Shown here: positions 12,058-24,903 of the stretch, piece after piece
Numbering within the stretch: position 1 is the stretch's first letter
Layout: every line of letters starts with the position of its first letter
Source of the DNA: Branchiostoma floridae
Taxonomy: Eukaryota; Chordata; Leptocardii; Amphioxiformes; Branchiostomatidae
Direction: 5' to 3'
NCBI RefSeq assembly: GCF_000003815.2
Contig: NC_049980.1
Coordinates: forward strand, 10,870,879-10,934,878
DNA length: 64,000 nucleotides
Notes under the pieces: model-generated
What the model was told of the DNA's origin: nothing
What the model saw: the letters and a program-made list of their open reading frames with translations, nothing else
The model's database searches: none
Translations under genes and position numbers: made by a program

Positions 12058-14462
12058 AAATAAAAATATGTCGCTCCCGAAGTCTGCAAAGGAGGATAAC
12101 CGAGACCCGTGATATGGGACATGGTAGCTTTCAAGGTGATAAATACGCTTGACTTTCTAGTGATTTCAAAATTCCTTGACCTTCTGACGATCAAAAAATT
12201 CGGTCAAATGTCACCGACAGTGTGACGCCGGCTCGACCGAGGTGTCGATAGGAGTTTCTGTTCCGATCATGCTTCTGAAAATGCAGCCATATAGCATTGC
12301 GTGAGCTCTAAATGCCGCTACAGTATATGTTACACAAGAGAATCCCTGTGAGGTAACGGGGGGTCCTTTCCCTTTCATCAGGGTTGAAGTTTATGATGGA
12401 CGCGATGGGAGTGAACCGAGGCGAGCCTAACCACTGCGTGCAGCTGCTGAAGGCCGGGAACCTGCTGGCCCTGGCCCCGGGAGGCGTGAGGGAGGCGCTG
12501 TTCGGAGACAAGCACTACCGCCTCATCTGGAAGCACAGGATGGGCTTCGCAAACGTGGCTAAAAGAGCCGACGTGGTGAGTCATCCGCATACCTTTCCGA
12601 TGACTCTTCCACCCCCTTTCAATCAGTTTGGTTGCGTCCCTCTCCTTGGTGCTGATTAGGCCATCGCACCACAGCTGTCATCGCTGTCCGCGATACTGAT
12701 TGGCCACTGTAGCAGATTGCGTAATTCGTTACTTTTGCGTTGATTGGTCCGTAGTTTAGTGTCTACTAATTCTATCAAATCTCCAGAACTACACATAGAC
12801 GCTTATTCTCCCTTTTCAATAGAGACCGCGAAAGTGCTGAACGAACAAACATTTTACAGATTACTACAGTCGAAGATTTTTACAAATGATTTTTTTACAT
12901 GTCCATGTTGTATTGTCTTTTTTTTTATCTTAACATTTGAATAGTATATACCAAGTATGAAACCAAGTGTCACACAAAAACAATTTTGGTCGCTGAAGGG
13001 TTGCTCAGCGGTGGCTATCTAACGTTAGTGGAATGGGGGCCTTTGTGATAGACGAAGACACCCTATGTAATTCAAAATGGGAAAGAAAAGAACCTGTACC
13101 ATTCCCTTCAAAATGGTAGCATCTTTTTACTTTGTTTTCCTTCTTTCCACGGCAGCCTATCTTCCCAGTGTTCACAGAAAATTTGCGCGAGGTTTTCCGG
13201 ACCCCACGATTCGGGATACGTATGTATCATATCTTTGTGTTTAAACTCTTTTAGTTTTAACATCTCTGAACATTGTGGAGTTTCTTCATTCCACTGTATG
13301 TGACGTGTAATTCGTTATGATATTACTGTGTGTCATAATCTGCAGTTGTTTTTCGTTGATAAAGTCTTCATATCTGCTTGTAAACATGGCTTCCGGCTTT
13401 GTAACATCTACAACTAGCATCATTCTACTTATGTAGTGGAACTGCTTTCCTTCTGAAGATTATAAGTTTAAGATAGTTTATAACCAGTAGATCGAATTCC
13501 ATTTAACCATGTTTCACACCTAGCCTTCCTGGAGTGGGTGTATGAGAAAACCCGGATGCCTGTTGTCCTCATCTATGGTGGATTTCCTGTCAAACTCAGG
13601 TCAGTCAAACATTCTAAAGATTAGTAGATGTTGTACTGTTAGTAGTTTTTGAAATATGAAATTAGTGAGTCTCAAATTTTGGAAATTTACTAGCAGCTAG
13701 TTTAGATTAGACCTTGCATTTGCTAAACAAGTTTTGCAAATTACCTAGCACCTAGTTTAGCTAAGACCTTGCATTTGCAAATATCTTAAAACAGTTCATT
13801 ACCTTACAGGACCTACATAGGAGACCCTATCTATGATCCTAACCTGTCCGCTCAGGAACTTGCTAAGAAGGTGGGTTCTCAATGTTTGAGATTATTTGGT
13901 CAAAGGAATGCCATTTTTATTCAGTTAATGGTAGTTCACCTTTCTTTACATGGTGACTTTTATCCGTTGTTTTTAAAAATGTGGCATTTACATATATCTA
14001 GTAGACAGACGTTGGTTTCAAATTGCACCATTTTCATATTATTCCAGTCTGAAACAGTCGTCTATCGACTTCATATCCCTAAGTACTCTGATTTCATATA
14101 CAATGGATAAAGGTTACCCCACGGATAAAGGTGAACTAGCGGTTATATCAAACAAATCTTCTGGGAACTCCAAAGCTGATGCGAGTTCTGCTGCAGTACC
14201 TTAGAAAGCCAGGGGTCCAGTTAACCTTCAATTTCATGACCCCTTCCCACCTACCAAAAAATTATCAGGATCCAATGAAGGTTGTGAATATATATTGTGA
14301 AATGTAACATGTAATGCTATATTTAACGTTACACCTTACCTATTGTTCCAGACCCATGATGCTATAGAGGAGATGATCGAACGCCACCAGAGGGTCCCAG
14401 GAAGCACTCTCCATGCCCTTCTGGACAGATTTCACGGACCCAGCTCCTGTGGGAAGGTCTGA
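10614..14462 (+). CDS. TMEM68-like acyltransferase, paralogue A
   Basis: Seven coding exons: 10614-11010, 11508-11675, 12382-12575, 13156-13219, 13524-13599, 13810-13870 and 14352-14462, giving 356 residues with every junction in frame. Residues about 60-100 form the hydrophobic membrane region. The acyltransferase domain follows: YYHGTLPVD (H154...D160, the H-x5-D active-site motif of TMEM68), a PGGVREAL motif (about 221-228), FPVF..N.REVFR, IYGGFPVKLRTYIGDPI, and a C-terminal helix. Human TMEM68 (DIESL), from family knowledge, is an ER enzyme that makes neutral glycerolipids, and its length is similar. The ATG is first after the acceptor at 10609 and sits in a CCACCATG context. Paralogues B and C lie downstream on the other strand. 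Family assignment is strong; the exact lipid product is not visible. Confidence 0.9.
11083..11535 (+). repeat. Decayed tandem duplication spanning the intron 1/exon 2 boundary of gene A
   Basis: Sequence at 11090-11240 (GGGAGATAAAA..., TTTTTCATGTCAATAACGCT, AAGATGGGAGATGAA.AGCT, TTTATAGGTTGCAAGATTCA) recurs about 290-300 bases later at 11393-11530. The second copy includes the genuine acceptor and the first bases of exon 2 (ACAGGTTACGAGATTCA). The first copy is therefore a degraded duplicate of the 3' intron end plus the exon start. Confidence 0.6.
12012..12049 (+). repeat. (CA)n microsatellite
   Basis: An uninterrupted CA dinucleotide run of about 19 copies in intron 2 of TMEM68-like gene A. 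Confidence 0.95.
13934..14136 (+). mobile_element. TA-flanked MITE, copy 1 (intron 6 of gene A)
   Basis: A 203-bp element bounded by TA on both sides (932-933 and 137-138 of the local numbering, i.e. 13932-13933 and 14137-14138). It starts GTTCACCTTT and ends AAAGGTGAAC. The terminal inverted repeats extend inward through a second motif (GGTGACTTTTATCCGTTG on the left, CAATGGATAAAGGTTACCCC on the right). Interior is AT-rich and non-coding. It is the same family as 29337-29538 and 37147-37351. TA target sites fit Tc1/mariner-type transposition. Confidence 0.8.
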
Positions 14463-16882
14463 GCTGGTAACCACAGCTTTTTGTAAGAAATCACCTAATG
14501 TAGCTTTGCTCATAAAATCCTACATCATTGTTACAGAGAAAGGCTCGAAGGTAGAATGATATCACAGTACCGGTATTCATAAAAATCTGCCTCTGTCATG
14601 GCAGAAGTGTTTTGGAGATTCTTCAAAGTGCCTTTCTTTTGAAATGGTGGCCGTGTAAAATACTTAGTATAATCTGATCAATAATTAGGTAGGTAACATT
14701 AGCCGCAATGTAAATATGAATACATTTAAAAACTGTTGGAAAAAAATCTCATCACATACAGCATTTTTGCTTGAAGGAATGGCTACCAAGAGATTTGGGT
14801 GCGATTAAGTGCAATAATATCGGAAATGCCATCAGAAATGACAAATAACATTCTGGGATTCCTAATACAGAGATTTAAAACTTTAGCTCACATGCAAAAC
14901 ATTAGCAAATAAGACACCTGTTTTCTGTCAAAAGAAACAGCTGTATAAGGCTGTAATTTCTTTAGCATCTTTTTTTAGTTTTCTTCATGGAGTCATGTTT
15001 GTCATAAAGATTAAAAAATGCAATTCATGTCCGTTTTTGTTGTTGCTTGTAATTGTTATATTTGTGTTGCATTTGTTTACATAGTCTGGAAAAGACTGAC
15101 TGACAGAGAGATTATTTGTTTACATCAATGTAACATCATTTTGTATTCATATATATTATTAATGTTGATTTGTTTATGCAATTCTATTTTGTCTTGAACA
15201 AAAGCGAGGAAAAGGTCTTATGCCTGTTACTTTTGTCCAACTCGTTTATACATGTATGTATGATGAGGAAGTTGAAATAAATAAATAAATAGTCTGTTAT
15301 GAATGGACTTAAATGCTTTAGGGCAAAAGCTTTGCAATATCCATGACTTGATATGGTGCAAATATGAAGAAATTTCTGTCTATTGTCCTACCATTGCTAT
15401 ATACATGGATATGAGAAATAAAGACAGACAAAAGTGCCAGTTGTCATGATCAGTTGTCAAGTTCAAACATGGACTTTTGTTCATTTTCATCATCCAAATA
15501 TGATCTTATTGCTAACCTTGACTGAAATGCACTTATACTTAATATGCACTTATAATTCAATGGTCTGTTATACAGTTGTTCCCACCACTCACATTAACAT
15601 GGCACAAAACTTGTGCAGTTAAAAGAAAAATCAACTCTTTAGGGCCACTCATGGCATGGTGCAGCATCCTTGACAATTTGAAATGTCATTACTGCTCTGT
15701 TATGCTCCAACTACAGCATCAACTCCAATGTTCACAATACAATCAATCACTTTGCAAAGTCTCCATGGAACAGCTACATGTAGCAGTCACAGCAAAAAAG
15801 GTAGCTATTAAATCCAAAATTACTCAATAATTGCACATAAAATCCAATATAAAATCTTACTTAAATATTCCAATCTGATAATGCACAACTCACTACTTAC
15901 CAAGTAATTCAAAATATTGCAAAAACACATCTAACATACCTGTACACACATACATGCACTACTTTAATCAGCACTCTTATAGCTAGCTAGCTTGGCTCTT
16001 AACCAAGTTTCCACAGTATGTTATGCCACTATTGAAAACTTTGAAGCATTTTCTGTATTCCTTTTCTAGCATGTGTGAGGATGAGGTAGACATATAGAAA
16101 CACAATAGCATTATACAAACCCTAAAATCAGGACAGTAGCATCTTAAATGGATAAAAAAAGGATACTTACATTTGAAAACTTCAAAAACTTAATATCACC
16201 CCTTGGTCAAATTAGTATATGCAATATACATGTACCTATTGGTCCTGATTACAAACACAGGATATAGTTTGGGAAGCATCAAGGGTCTTCAGTACCCCTG
16301 TGTGGCAAACGTGCATGTTTGGTTTTCAAATAGAATCAAAGCTAATGGCATGAGAAGTATCTAACTTTAACTATGAGGTTCACACAATCATCAACTTAGT
16401 TACTAGTACATGTTCAGTGTTGTAGATGTACTAGTACATGTAATTTTATGTACATCAGAACTTGGTATTTCCCATTCCAGTGCTCTAGACATCAGTTTTC
16501 AATGCAACATATGACAAAGAAACTCAAATTGATATTGCCACGCTAAGTGTCATGTGCAGAAATACTTTAAAAGTAACACATTGTGCAAGAAATATCAAGT
16601 AGGAAATGGACAAGCTTCTATGTACCCTCTATTCCAGAGGGATTTTGGAACCCTTAACTTTGTCAACATCACGTTCTAGTTTGCAACTGAAATGACAATG
16701 TTTTATAACATAGAAATTTCCAACTCGAGGTAAAATCTTAACTACTCAGAGAGTGCCCATTTCAAAACCTGACAAATACAGTTCCTGATTCTAGTAACAT
16801 CAATCTTGAGATATCTACTTGTCCAGCTTTGTGGGTATCAAAAAAGCTAATCCTTCACATTCTGATGTTACATCATATACAG
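14463..16882. other. Convergent 3' intergenic region between gene A and the XKR gene
   Basis: This holds the 3' UTRs of two convergent genes. A run of overlapping AATAAA signals at 15277-15291 (plus) and one near 15416 are candidate polyadenylation signals for gene A. I found no clear minus-strand AATAAA for the XKR gene, so its 3' end is undefined. No other gene is visible. Confidence 0.5.
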
Positions 16883-19800
16883 CTACACACAACTTTCAAA
16901 CTGGGAGTTGGAACTACTAGACTTGGACAACCCTTGGTTTTGTATGCGCAGACTGGTTTGTGAAGCTGTCCTGGGTATCTGGCAGGCTTCCCCTCCACCC
17001 CTGTGGAAAGGGGGACAGTTTGACAACCTACGTTGCATCTCCATGTCCTCATTAATATTCGTGTCTGTACTGTTTGTAAAGTTTGAGAGGAGGACCTCAT
17101 CATTCCTCACCCTCCAGCGGTGCACAAATGCAAGGTCCAGCTTTTCCCGATTGGCCAATCCGGACACGTGTGACGGAGCAAACTTCATCGGCGTGCCTGT
17201 CCGCTTCATCACGACAACAGTCTTCTTCAGCATGCTCTGCTTGTCTGCCTGTTTCCCACTGTCCACTTCGTCCCACGGAAGGGCAGGCTGTCCTGATTCT
17301 ATGGCAGTCTGGTACATGGGAGAGTCCACCTCTTCTGCCTCCTCCACACAGCAACGGACTCCTCCATTTGGATGGAAGAATAGGTAGTACAGCGCCATGA
17401 TGATGATCCCTGCCAGGAACCCTCCCAACACGAGGACCAGTGCAGCGTACTTGTACATCACGTCTTCATCCATGACCTTCCAATACCACAGTCCTATGAG
17501 AGCTGCGTTCTCCAGGTACATGAAGGTGTAGTAGGCGGACGCGCGGTACCGAGTCCGGCCCTCCTTCACGTTGAACCAACAGAAAATGTGAACAATGGCC
17601 ATGACAAAGTCAAAGACCCACTCCTCCCCGCGGTTGTCGCAGAACTTGGTGTCCTGCCACAGCAGCCACAGGAACATGAGGATGAAGTGCACGCCCACCA
17701 CCACAAACATGATCCACTCAAACTTGGCGGCAAACAGTGACAGGGCCACCACACGAGCTACCACCTCAAATAACCTCCACATCATCCGCAGGCCCACACC
17801 GGTGAAGGACAGGTTCTTCTTGTCAGGGCGAACCTCCCGTAGAGCCTTGTGGTACGCCACTAAAGCCCAGGCAAGGGACACCAGGCTAGCTGCGCACGTC
17901 ACAACTGAAACAAAAGGCTTCATGAGAATCTAACAACATGACGTACACATACATGTACTCTACATGTACCAACATCTAATGCAGTCATGAGAAAGCTGCA
18001 CAGTGAATGATGGCAAAAGAGCATAAACCAAGAAAGAAACCTTTATAGTAGGGGCCAATGCCTTTACCCAGGCTATCTGTAGATAGAAAAGATGAAGGGA
18101 AGGGGGACAAGACATAATACTGACAATAGTCAAGTCAGCCCATTCAAAACAATAAATATAGGCATAGCAGATGACATAGACATAGCAGAGATAATTCTAA
18201 AATTTTGAAAATAGGAAAACACATGCATTAACAGCATGTCACCCATAAGATACAGACCAAAGCAAAGCCAACCTTCTAAAAAATCAAGCGAACTTGCAAA
18301 TGCAACAAAAAGTGCAGCAGCCCGTATGAACACTGGTCTATGACACAAGGATGATACATTGTGTTCTGGTATCTAATATGAATTTTTTTCTTACTGGTGA
18401 GCAGGTCTCTCTCCCCCTCATGAGCCAGGATGTACAGCTGTAAGGTGAGCTGAGGTGCAGACTCCAGGAAAGCCTCGAACAGTCGCAGCATGCACACATC
18501 CGCCCACTCATACACCACGTACTGGTACCTCTCCCGCTCCTGCTGGCTCTCACAACCGTACTTCAGCGTACGGATATACCTGGAACAGATACAGAAAAAT
18601 GTTGTCAATCACTTATAGGTCCATTTTCAAACATTTTGTCAATCAATCATAGGTCCATTTCACCAGACCTATAGTATATGTCTATCAGCCTAGTAGTAGT
18701 AGTAGTCCACTGTGTCCTGCTGCTGCAGTGGTCTGGACACCCTGCAGCTGCATTCTATCAGCCTACTAGTAGTTAATACTACTCATTTCTCAGTGCTGAG
18801 TTATTTCATCATGTGTGTGTGTGTGTGTGTGTGCATGTGTGTGTGTTTGTGTGTATGCAGTATGTGTGTGTGTGTCAATGTGTGTGTGTGTGTGAGACTG
18901 TGGACAATATAACTCGAGAAGCTCAGTGGCTAGATCTTCATGATATGTGACAGGTGGGTGGGGTTAGGTCAATTTTGATGATGGGCCTTCTAGCGACTTA
19001 TGTAGTACTGCAGTGTACCTTCCAATCTTCTATATCTCATTTATTTTGCACATTAGTACATACTGCACATGTAAAACACTACCTAAGCACTGATGTACAC
19101 AACTCTATCTACTAGTGCTAAAATACATGTAAGACAAAAATTGCAAATACATTAACTTATGTCCTGCACCGCCTACATGTACAATATTAATGTAGGTCAA
19201 ACAAAATGACCTTGCAACATGTAGCGGAATGTCATCAATTCAATCAGTGACTTATTACTTTTAATGGATTCCTTCAGGTTCACTCCCAGCCACTTTGTTT
19301 GCATGTGTCTATTGTGAATACCAATTGGGGTCGACCATATTGACAACAAAGGGTAAGGTGCCAAAAACTGTTTATGAAATGATTGACAGTGAGCAATGCT
19401 ATAGGTATTTGCATATAAAGGTCATACTATAAGAGCAAGCAAAGGCAAACTTGCAGGCATATAGTTTACAATAGATTAGAGATACCGGTAAGTAGCTGCA
19501 ATAGTCTATAAATAGGCTGTGTAAAGTGCATATGAAGATAAGTCAATTTTATAAGATACGTTAACATACATGTATTTGTTGCTGTAGTTGCTATTCTTAT
19601 GTTATTCTAAGCTGAAAAAGGCAAATAAAACTATTGTTATTAGTTTGTTGGCTTATTTCTGTGTCCTACCACAAGACATATATCTTACACTCAACATGAG
19701 GTTGTTGCAGCTTTTACCACAAATGTGGCACTATTTTGCTACAATGTTTTTAGCAACAAGACTGGAAGAGTACACATAGGTCGCCCTTGTATTTGTTCCA

Positions 19801-22569
19801 CCCACACATGGTCACTATGCAAATACACTTGCTGGTTCTTGTGACATGATGCCAGGTTAGCCCAAGGTTTCTCCATGAGGTAAAAACAAGACCCTGCAAA
19901 AACTGGATCAATACTCTAACATAGTTAGCTTTGCCCATAATCAGCTATTAGTTCTTCTGTAAGTGCTGTTTGCATTTGTAGAGGATCAATCTTAACACAA
20001 TTAAAAAGAAGATTTTGCACATCATCAGCGCATTTTCATAAATCCGATGGCTTAGCTATTTTCCAACATGACATGGTGAACAAAAAAGGCCTTTGTCGGA
20101 GAGCATTTACTCTGTACAAAGCTATTGTGGTCAACCGTCGAGTGTGACTCTCGAGTTCAAAATATAGTATTCAGCCTAGGAAAAAGTTATGCTAAATGAG
20201 GGAAAGAATTGGGGTTGGTAGCTATCTATATTACATAGGGTTAAGTATACTACACATACTACACAAACTGTTCAAAGTCTAAATCTGTTAACAGTACTAG
20301 TGCAAAAAAAAAAGGAAGTCTGTTAGAAAATTTGAAACAAGTTGCTTGGAATTGTACTACCCCAAGAAGGAGCAGGTTTAACTTTAAGACAGGGCCTGTT
20401 GGGTTGAAACACAATATTTTTTTCTTAGCAAGAGTTAAATCATGTCTTACTCAGGACTGCCCCCATTGCTTTACAATTTGTATTTCAGCTGTAGCAATAT
20501 ATAATAGTGTAAATGTTACAATTCTCCCCTCCTAACATCTGCTTGGAGATAAGTCTAATTGTGAAAAGATGATTCAAGGCCCTGGTTACCATTACAGTAC
20601 ATGATAGCCATGATGTAATGAATGAATAATTTTGGAAATCCAATCATGATCTCTAAGGGAGGGTGCTGGGTGCACATCGACCAACAGAACAGTTTGGCAC
20701 TTGACTAATCATTTTACTTCTGTCTGCACTACTGCAAGCTACCATGATCATTACTGTGCATGTACAGCTTCACATCTGTGCCATTTTGGGGCCAAATTTT
20801 GTGAGCTGACAATGTTTAGTGCTGTACCCGGTAACCAATACACATTACAAACATGATTGTACATTGCTAATGTGTTTATAGATTATAGCTCTGTTAGAAC
20901 ATGGCCACTACCCTCAGCCAATCAGAGCCCTTCAATAACATTGTACTGTGTTTATATCCCATAGTGCAAAAAAGTGTGGCACTATGAAAAATGTGTGGTA
21001 CTATGAACTCATTTGCATAGAATAGAACCACACTTTTTTCACAGCACAACCCTTTTTCTGCACCACTTGTCGGCTCACACACTGTGCTAATGGTCAGGGG
21101 ATTAGAGAGGATTAAGACATGAAGACCTAATGTCATAAAAGTAACCAACAGTTTAATGTTTTCTATAACAGGAAAACAGAAATAGATCTTCAGAAAATAA
21201 CAAGCATGGTGCAATATTTTACAGACAGTAACAGTAAGTCTCTTTCCTTGACACAATCTTGCCAGCTGTGTGATTAATTCTTGCAAGGATTCATGCTTTT
21301 CACTTTCACTTTCTTTGTTTCCCTTGCCACCCACGCATTGTTTAGTGTACACAGCCTGGTGTTGGGAACTAGATATACGATGAACAGAATGATCCAGTTT
21401 ACAACTTATACAAGTGAACAAAAATGCTTAGAAATACAAGATCATACATATGTACTGCTCTAAAAAAGAGAGAATCTATTGTACAGTAACAGACTGACTT
21501 GTTTAACTTGCATATTACACTATGTCAATACGCCATTTATGTTCACATTACGGTACTATACATGGATGTAGTTACTAGTATAGACCTTAGATGAGTATCA
21601 TTGTATTAATTGACTTACTACTGTTGCCTTACAATTGTACCATGTACAAATGTCGTGCAATAATTCATTAATTCATCCACAACGTTATGTCATGGTAAAT
21701 CTTGATGGTCTATTGACTTTGACTGACTCATTTGCAATATTTACTTACCTCATTAGCCAGATGCCATCTTGGAGCTGGCAATATCATGTTACGCTTTGAT
21801 AGACCATAGAAGCAAGTATTAGTACGCTAAATTTTACCAAAAGAACCGCCCCGCCCCAACAAGTCCCCAGGCTTTTAGGGGATTAGGACATGGGCCCCCC
21901 TGGGTGATTTTGTTTCATATGAGCAGAACATAATTTGTTGTTTCATAATTTGTTGCTTCATCTACCATAAGAAGTAATAAGGCAGAATCACAAAGCAAGT
22001 GAAAATGTTATGTTTATAGTTTAATACCTGACAATTGTCCCGAGTTGCAGAAAGTGTAGAAAACTCCTCCAGAGCCAGCTGAGGATAGCCGGCTTCTTCC
22101 TGGCCACCCTCCCCCTCTGCTCCTCGCTTTCTTCTGCGTCTCGACTCTCATCCTGGAGGTACCACTTCAAGCTGAACAGCTGCAACACGATGGACGGTAA
22201 CGCCACGAAGAACAGGGTAAAACCGAAGAACCAGTACCGCTTTTTAGTCCAGTACATGCAAGCCAGGGCGATGTCTGACCCGATGTCCCATACAAACGTC
22301 AGGATGCCTCCGATAGTCCACACAAAGTCGAGCTTGGAAAATCTCTGTTCGTACAAGCCCTCCCTTAAGTCCGTGCATTTTCGTGTGCGCATACAACAGC
22401 AACAGCTCAGGCCACTACAGCCTGGATCGGGGATCTCCTGAGCGGGAGAGTCCGTGGAGGCGGAGGAAGGTGCGTGTTGGAGAGAGGAGCTTGCAGCTCT
22501 CCCGTTCGAGTTGGCCGCCATTTTGAGTTCGTGCTGACTCGCCGGGAAAACCCGGAAGTAGCTGGTCAT
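16883..22569 (-). CDS. XK-related phospholipid scramblase (XKR4/6/7-like)
   Basis: Three coding exons on the minus strand: 22569-22028, 18579-18395 and 17904-16883, giving 582 residues. Exon 1 carries a Ser/Ala-rich N-terminus, then the first membrane segments (DFVWTIGGILTFVWDIGSDI, YWFFGFTLFFVALPSIVLQ). Exon 2 encodes WADVCMLRLFEAFLESAPQL, the XK-family core. Exon 3 holds the remaining membrane helices and the FNVKEGRTRYRASAYY motif, close to XKR4/6/7. The three-exon plan and length also fit that subgroup. The family mediates phosphatidylserine exposure at the plasma membrane, in some members after caspase cleavage. The cytosolic tail has DEVD-S at residues 454-457. The first ATG (22569) has a weak context; an in-frame ATG at 22521 (AAAATGGCGG) is a plausible alternative start. 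Confidence 0.93.
18812..18895 (+). repeat. Interrupted (TG)n microsatellite
   Basis: TG runs broken by CATG, TTTG and ATGCAGTATG, within intron 1 of the XKR gene. Confidence 0.95.
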
Positions 22570-24842
22570 GTGAACTTCATGACGTCACTGTCCTTACCAG
22601 AGAGATTTCCCATGCTGACATTTGGTTGAACTCCGTGGTTTTCATACTTGTCTGTGGAACTAGACGGAGTCTCGAGCAATCCACAGCGAGTTAATGAAAG
22701 GACCAACAGTCAATACAACGAGACAGCTAGGAAGGTTTGTATATAAGGCTTTTATTCTAAGACAGCAATGCATTAACGTCCAACATTCGTCGTCCTTGTC
22801 CACGTAACCCTGTTCTCTGTTGTGGATTTTGTTGATTTATGAGTCTAGTTACATTTTTTTCTTTGCCATTTATTTCGATTGCCCTTTATGTCCTATGTGA
22901 TAAAGTATTTCCTTGTTTTGATGATATGTAACACATTATGATTTACGGTTGATTTACTTTTTGGTTACAACTACATTTGATTTATTGATTTGTATTGGAA
23001 ATTAAAGTTGCATTATTATTATCATTGTTATTATTAATTTCTTATGATTTTATTTAACTGTGTTCCCTGTTGTGCATATTGATTAACACTTAATGTTTTG
23101 CAAACAATGCCTTGTTTTGTTTTTTGTTACATATGTGTCCTGTGGCTTTTAAATTGATTAAGTTGCATTACGTCTGTGATAATTTATTTGATGATGTGTT
23201 TCCATGTTGATAATTATCATTTGTTCTTTTACCATTAATCTGAAATTTTGTACAATTTGTTCCCTTGATTTAAATTGGTCAAGTTAAATTAAATTAATTG
23301 TTGTTTGCATTTAAGTTATATTATGCTTTTGTTTATTCATGATTTAGAATTTATGTTGTTTATCTATGATTTAGAATTTTATGTTATCCCGTGTTTCTGG
23401 TGATACTTTTCTTATGGTTTATATGATTTACTTTTAAGTAACAGATATGTTCGTCGTGTTTATGATTTGTGTTACATTATGTCACTCAGTTTTATTACTA
23501 TTGTATTTGCTATGGCCCATAGGTGGCAAAAAGCAAGAAATAAAGTTCAAGACACAGCATGTTCAGGACAAAAGATACAGAATCCAGACGTTTTGCTGCA
23601 GTACCAAGGTCAGGTGCCGGGAGACCCAAAATCTACGTTGACATTTGCGTCAACAACAGCTACACAAATGACAAATTTCGTCGGCAATCCCTCCAAGTTT
23701 TCAAGTAATGCTCTGCATACACACACACAGACAACATGGACCCAAACTTTACCTACATTTGTCTTGGGGGTAAATAACGGTTTGGGACAGAAAATGAAAG
23801 ACAGTATCGTTTCCAGTCAATTCAGAGGAAGTTTGTAAATAACCTACAGCGACGGAAGTTTGTAACGTTAAATACTTTTTTATTTTATTTTCTTGACTCT
23901 GTAGTAAACACATCAATATTCTACCGTCTTAGATTCACATCAATCAGTATAGGACGGCACACAATCTGACTAATAATAGAACTGTATGAAAAACGAAATG
24001 ACTAAAAATATCGCAAATTGTTATCACAAAACTTTGGTGAAATATAAAATATCGCGACTGTAAGCTTCAAAAATGAATGCAGCAGTGAATACTGTTATCT
24101 AACATGGTTTTGCAAGATTTCATGTTGCCCTTCCCCATCCCCAACTAGCGCAACCCTAGACCTGGTATCGATCCACTTCCAGCCCCGAATTCGACAAAAT
24201 GGATCAGAGGAGCAAATCAAAGCTAGTGAATACCATGTTATTCACAAAACGCAACACTGGAGAACAAACATAAGGAAGGTTAAAACCAAAAATCTATCAT
24301 AGAAGCCATTGTCACCACACGATTTTAGTTGACTTGCTCACACAGTCTCACAATGACCCCTAGTGAACAAAAAGCAAAGTGCAGATATTTTCGTCGCCAT
24401 GATAGAGAAGAATTGATTGGCTAACGCGGTATCTATCGTTAATTTGATTGGACAAAACTAACCAATGGAAGACAGGTAAATTTGATAGACAGGTGTTGAA
24501 TTGATTCGCTACCGTTGGTCAACGTGGGTAACATCTAACCAGCACTTGTTTGTCGACAGTCGGGAAATGTATCAAACAGAGCTATCTGTTTGCAGTATGA
24601 TATAGGCAGGAATGGAGATGTGCTCTTGTAATATTAGTTTTAACAATACGGTACAGAACACTTTGCCTGGTATTGAGAAATGCAATACATGTTTCAACAA
24701 TGACAGAAACACACATGAAAATTGTTCTAAACAAAGAGTAATATGTACAGTTACTTTGACAACATACAGAAATAAGTTCACAAACATTTTGAAACGTTTT
24801 TAATTATTTGAACGATTCAGAACTATTGTGACTAAATTATTC
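22570..24842. other. Intergenic region upstream of the XKR gene and downstream of the DIPK2-like gene
   Basis: The first ~150 bases should hold the XKR promoter; no TATA box is evident. From 22740 to 23500 the sequence is strongly T-rich with no open frames. 23551-23640 is one copy of a dispersed repeat (GCATGTYCAGGA... TGCTGCAGYACC) also found near 14184, 50680 and 57885. No gene is visible. Confidence 0.5.
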
Positions 24843-24848
24843 TTTATT
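24843..24848 (-). promoter_or_regulatory. Polyadenylation signal of the DIPK2-like gene
   Basis: The minus strand reads AATAAA about 55 bases past the stop codon of the single-exon kinase gene. This would give a very short 3' UTR. Confidence 0.55.
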
Positions 24849-24903
24849 TAAGATACCTCAACCATGTAACAAATACTTATCCTCTTGCAATGGATTTTAC
24901 GCA

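Noticed and set aside
20894..21421. 175-codon open frame on the minus strand
   Set aside because: Lies inside XKR intron 1 and overlaps an inverted repeat; no domain, no signal or conserved motif, and composition typical of AT-rich non-coding sequence.
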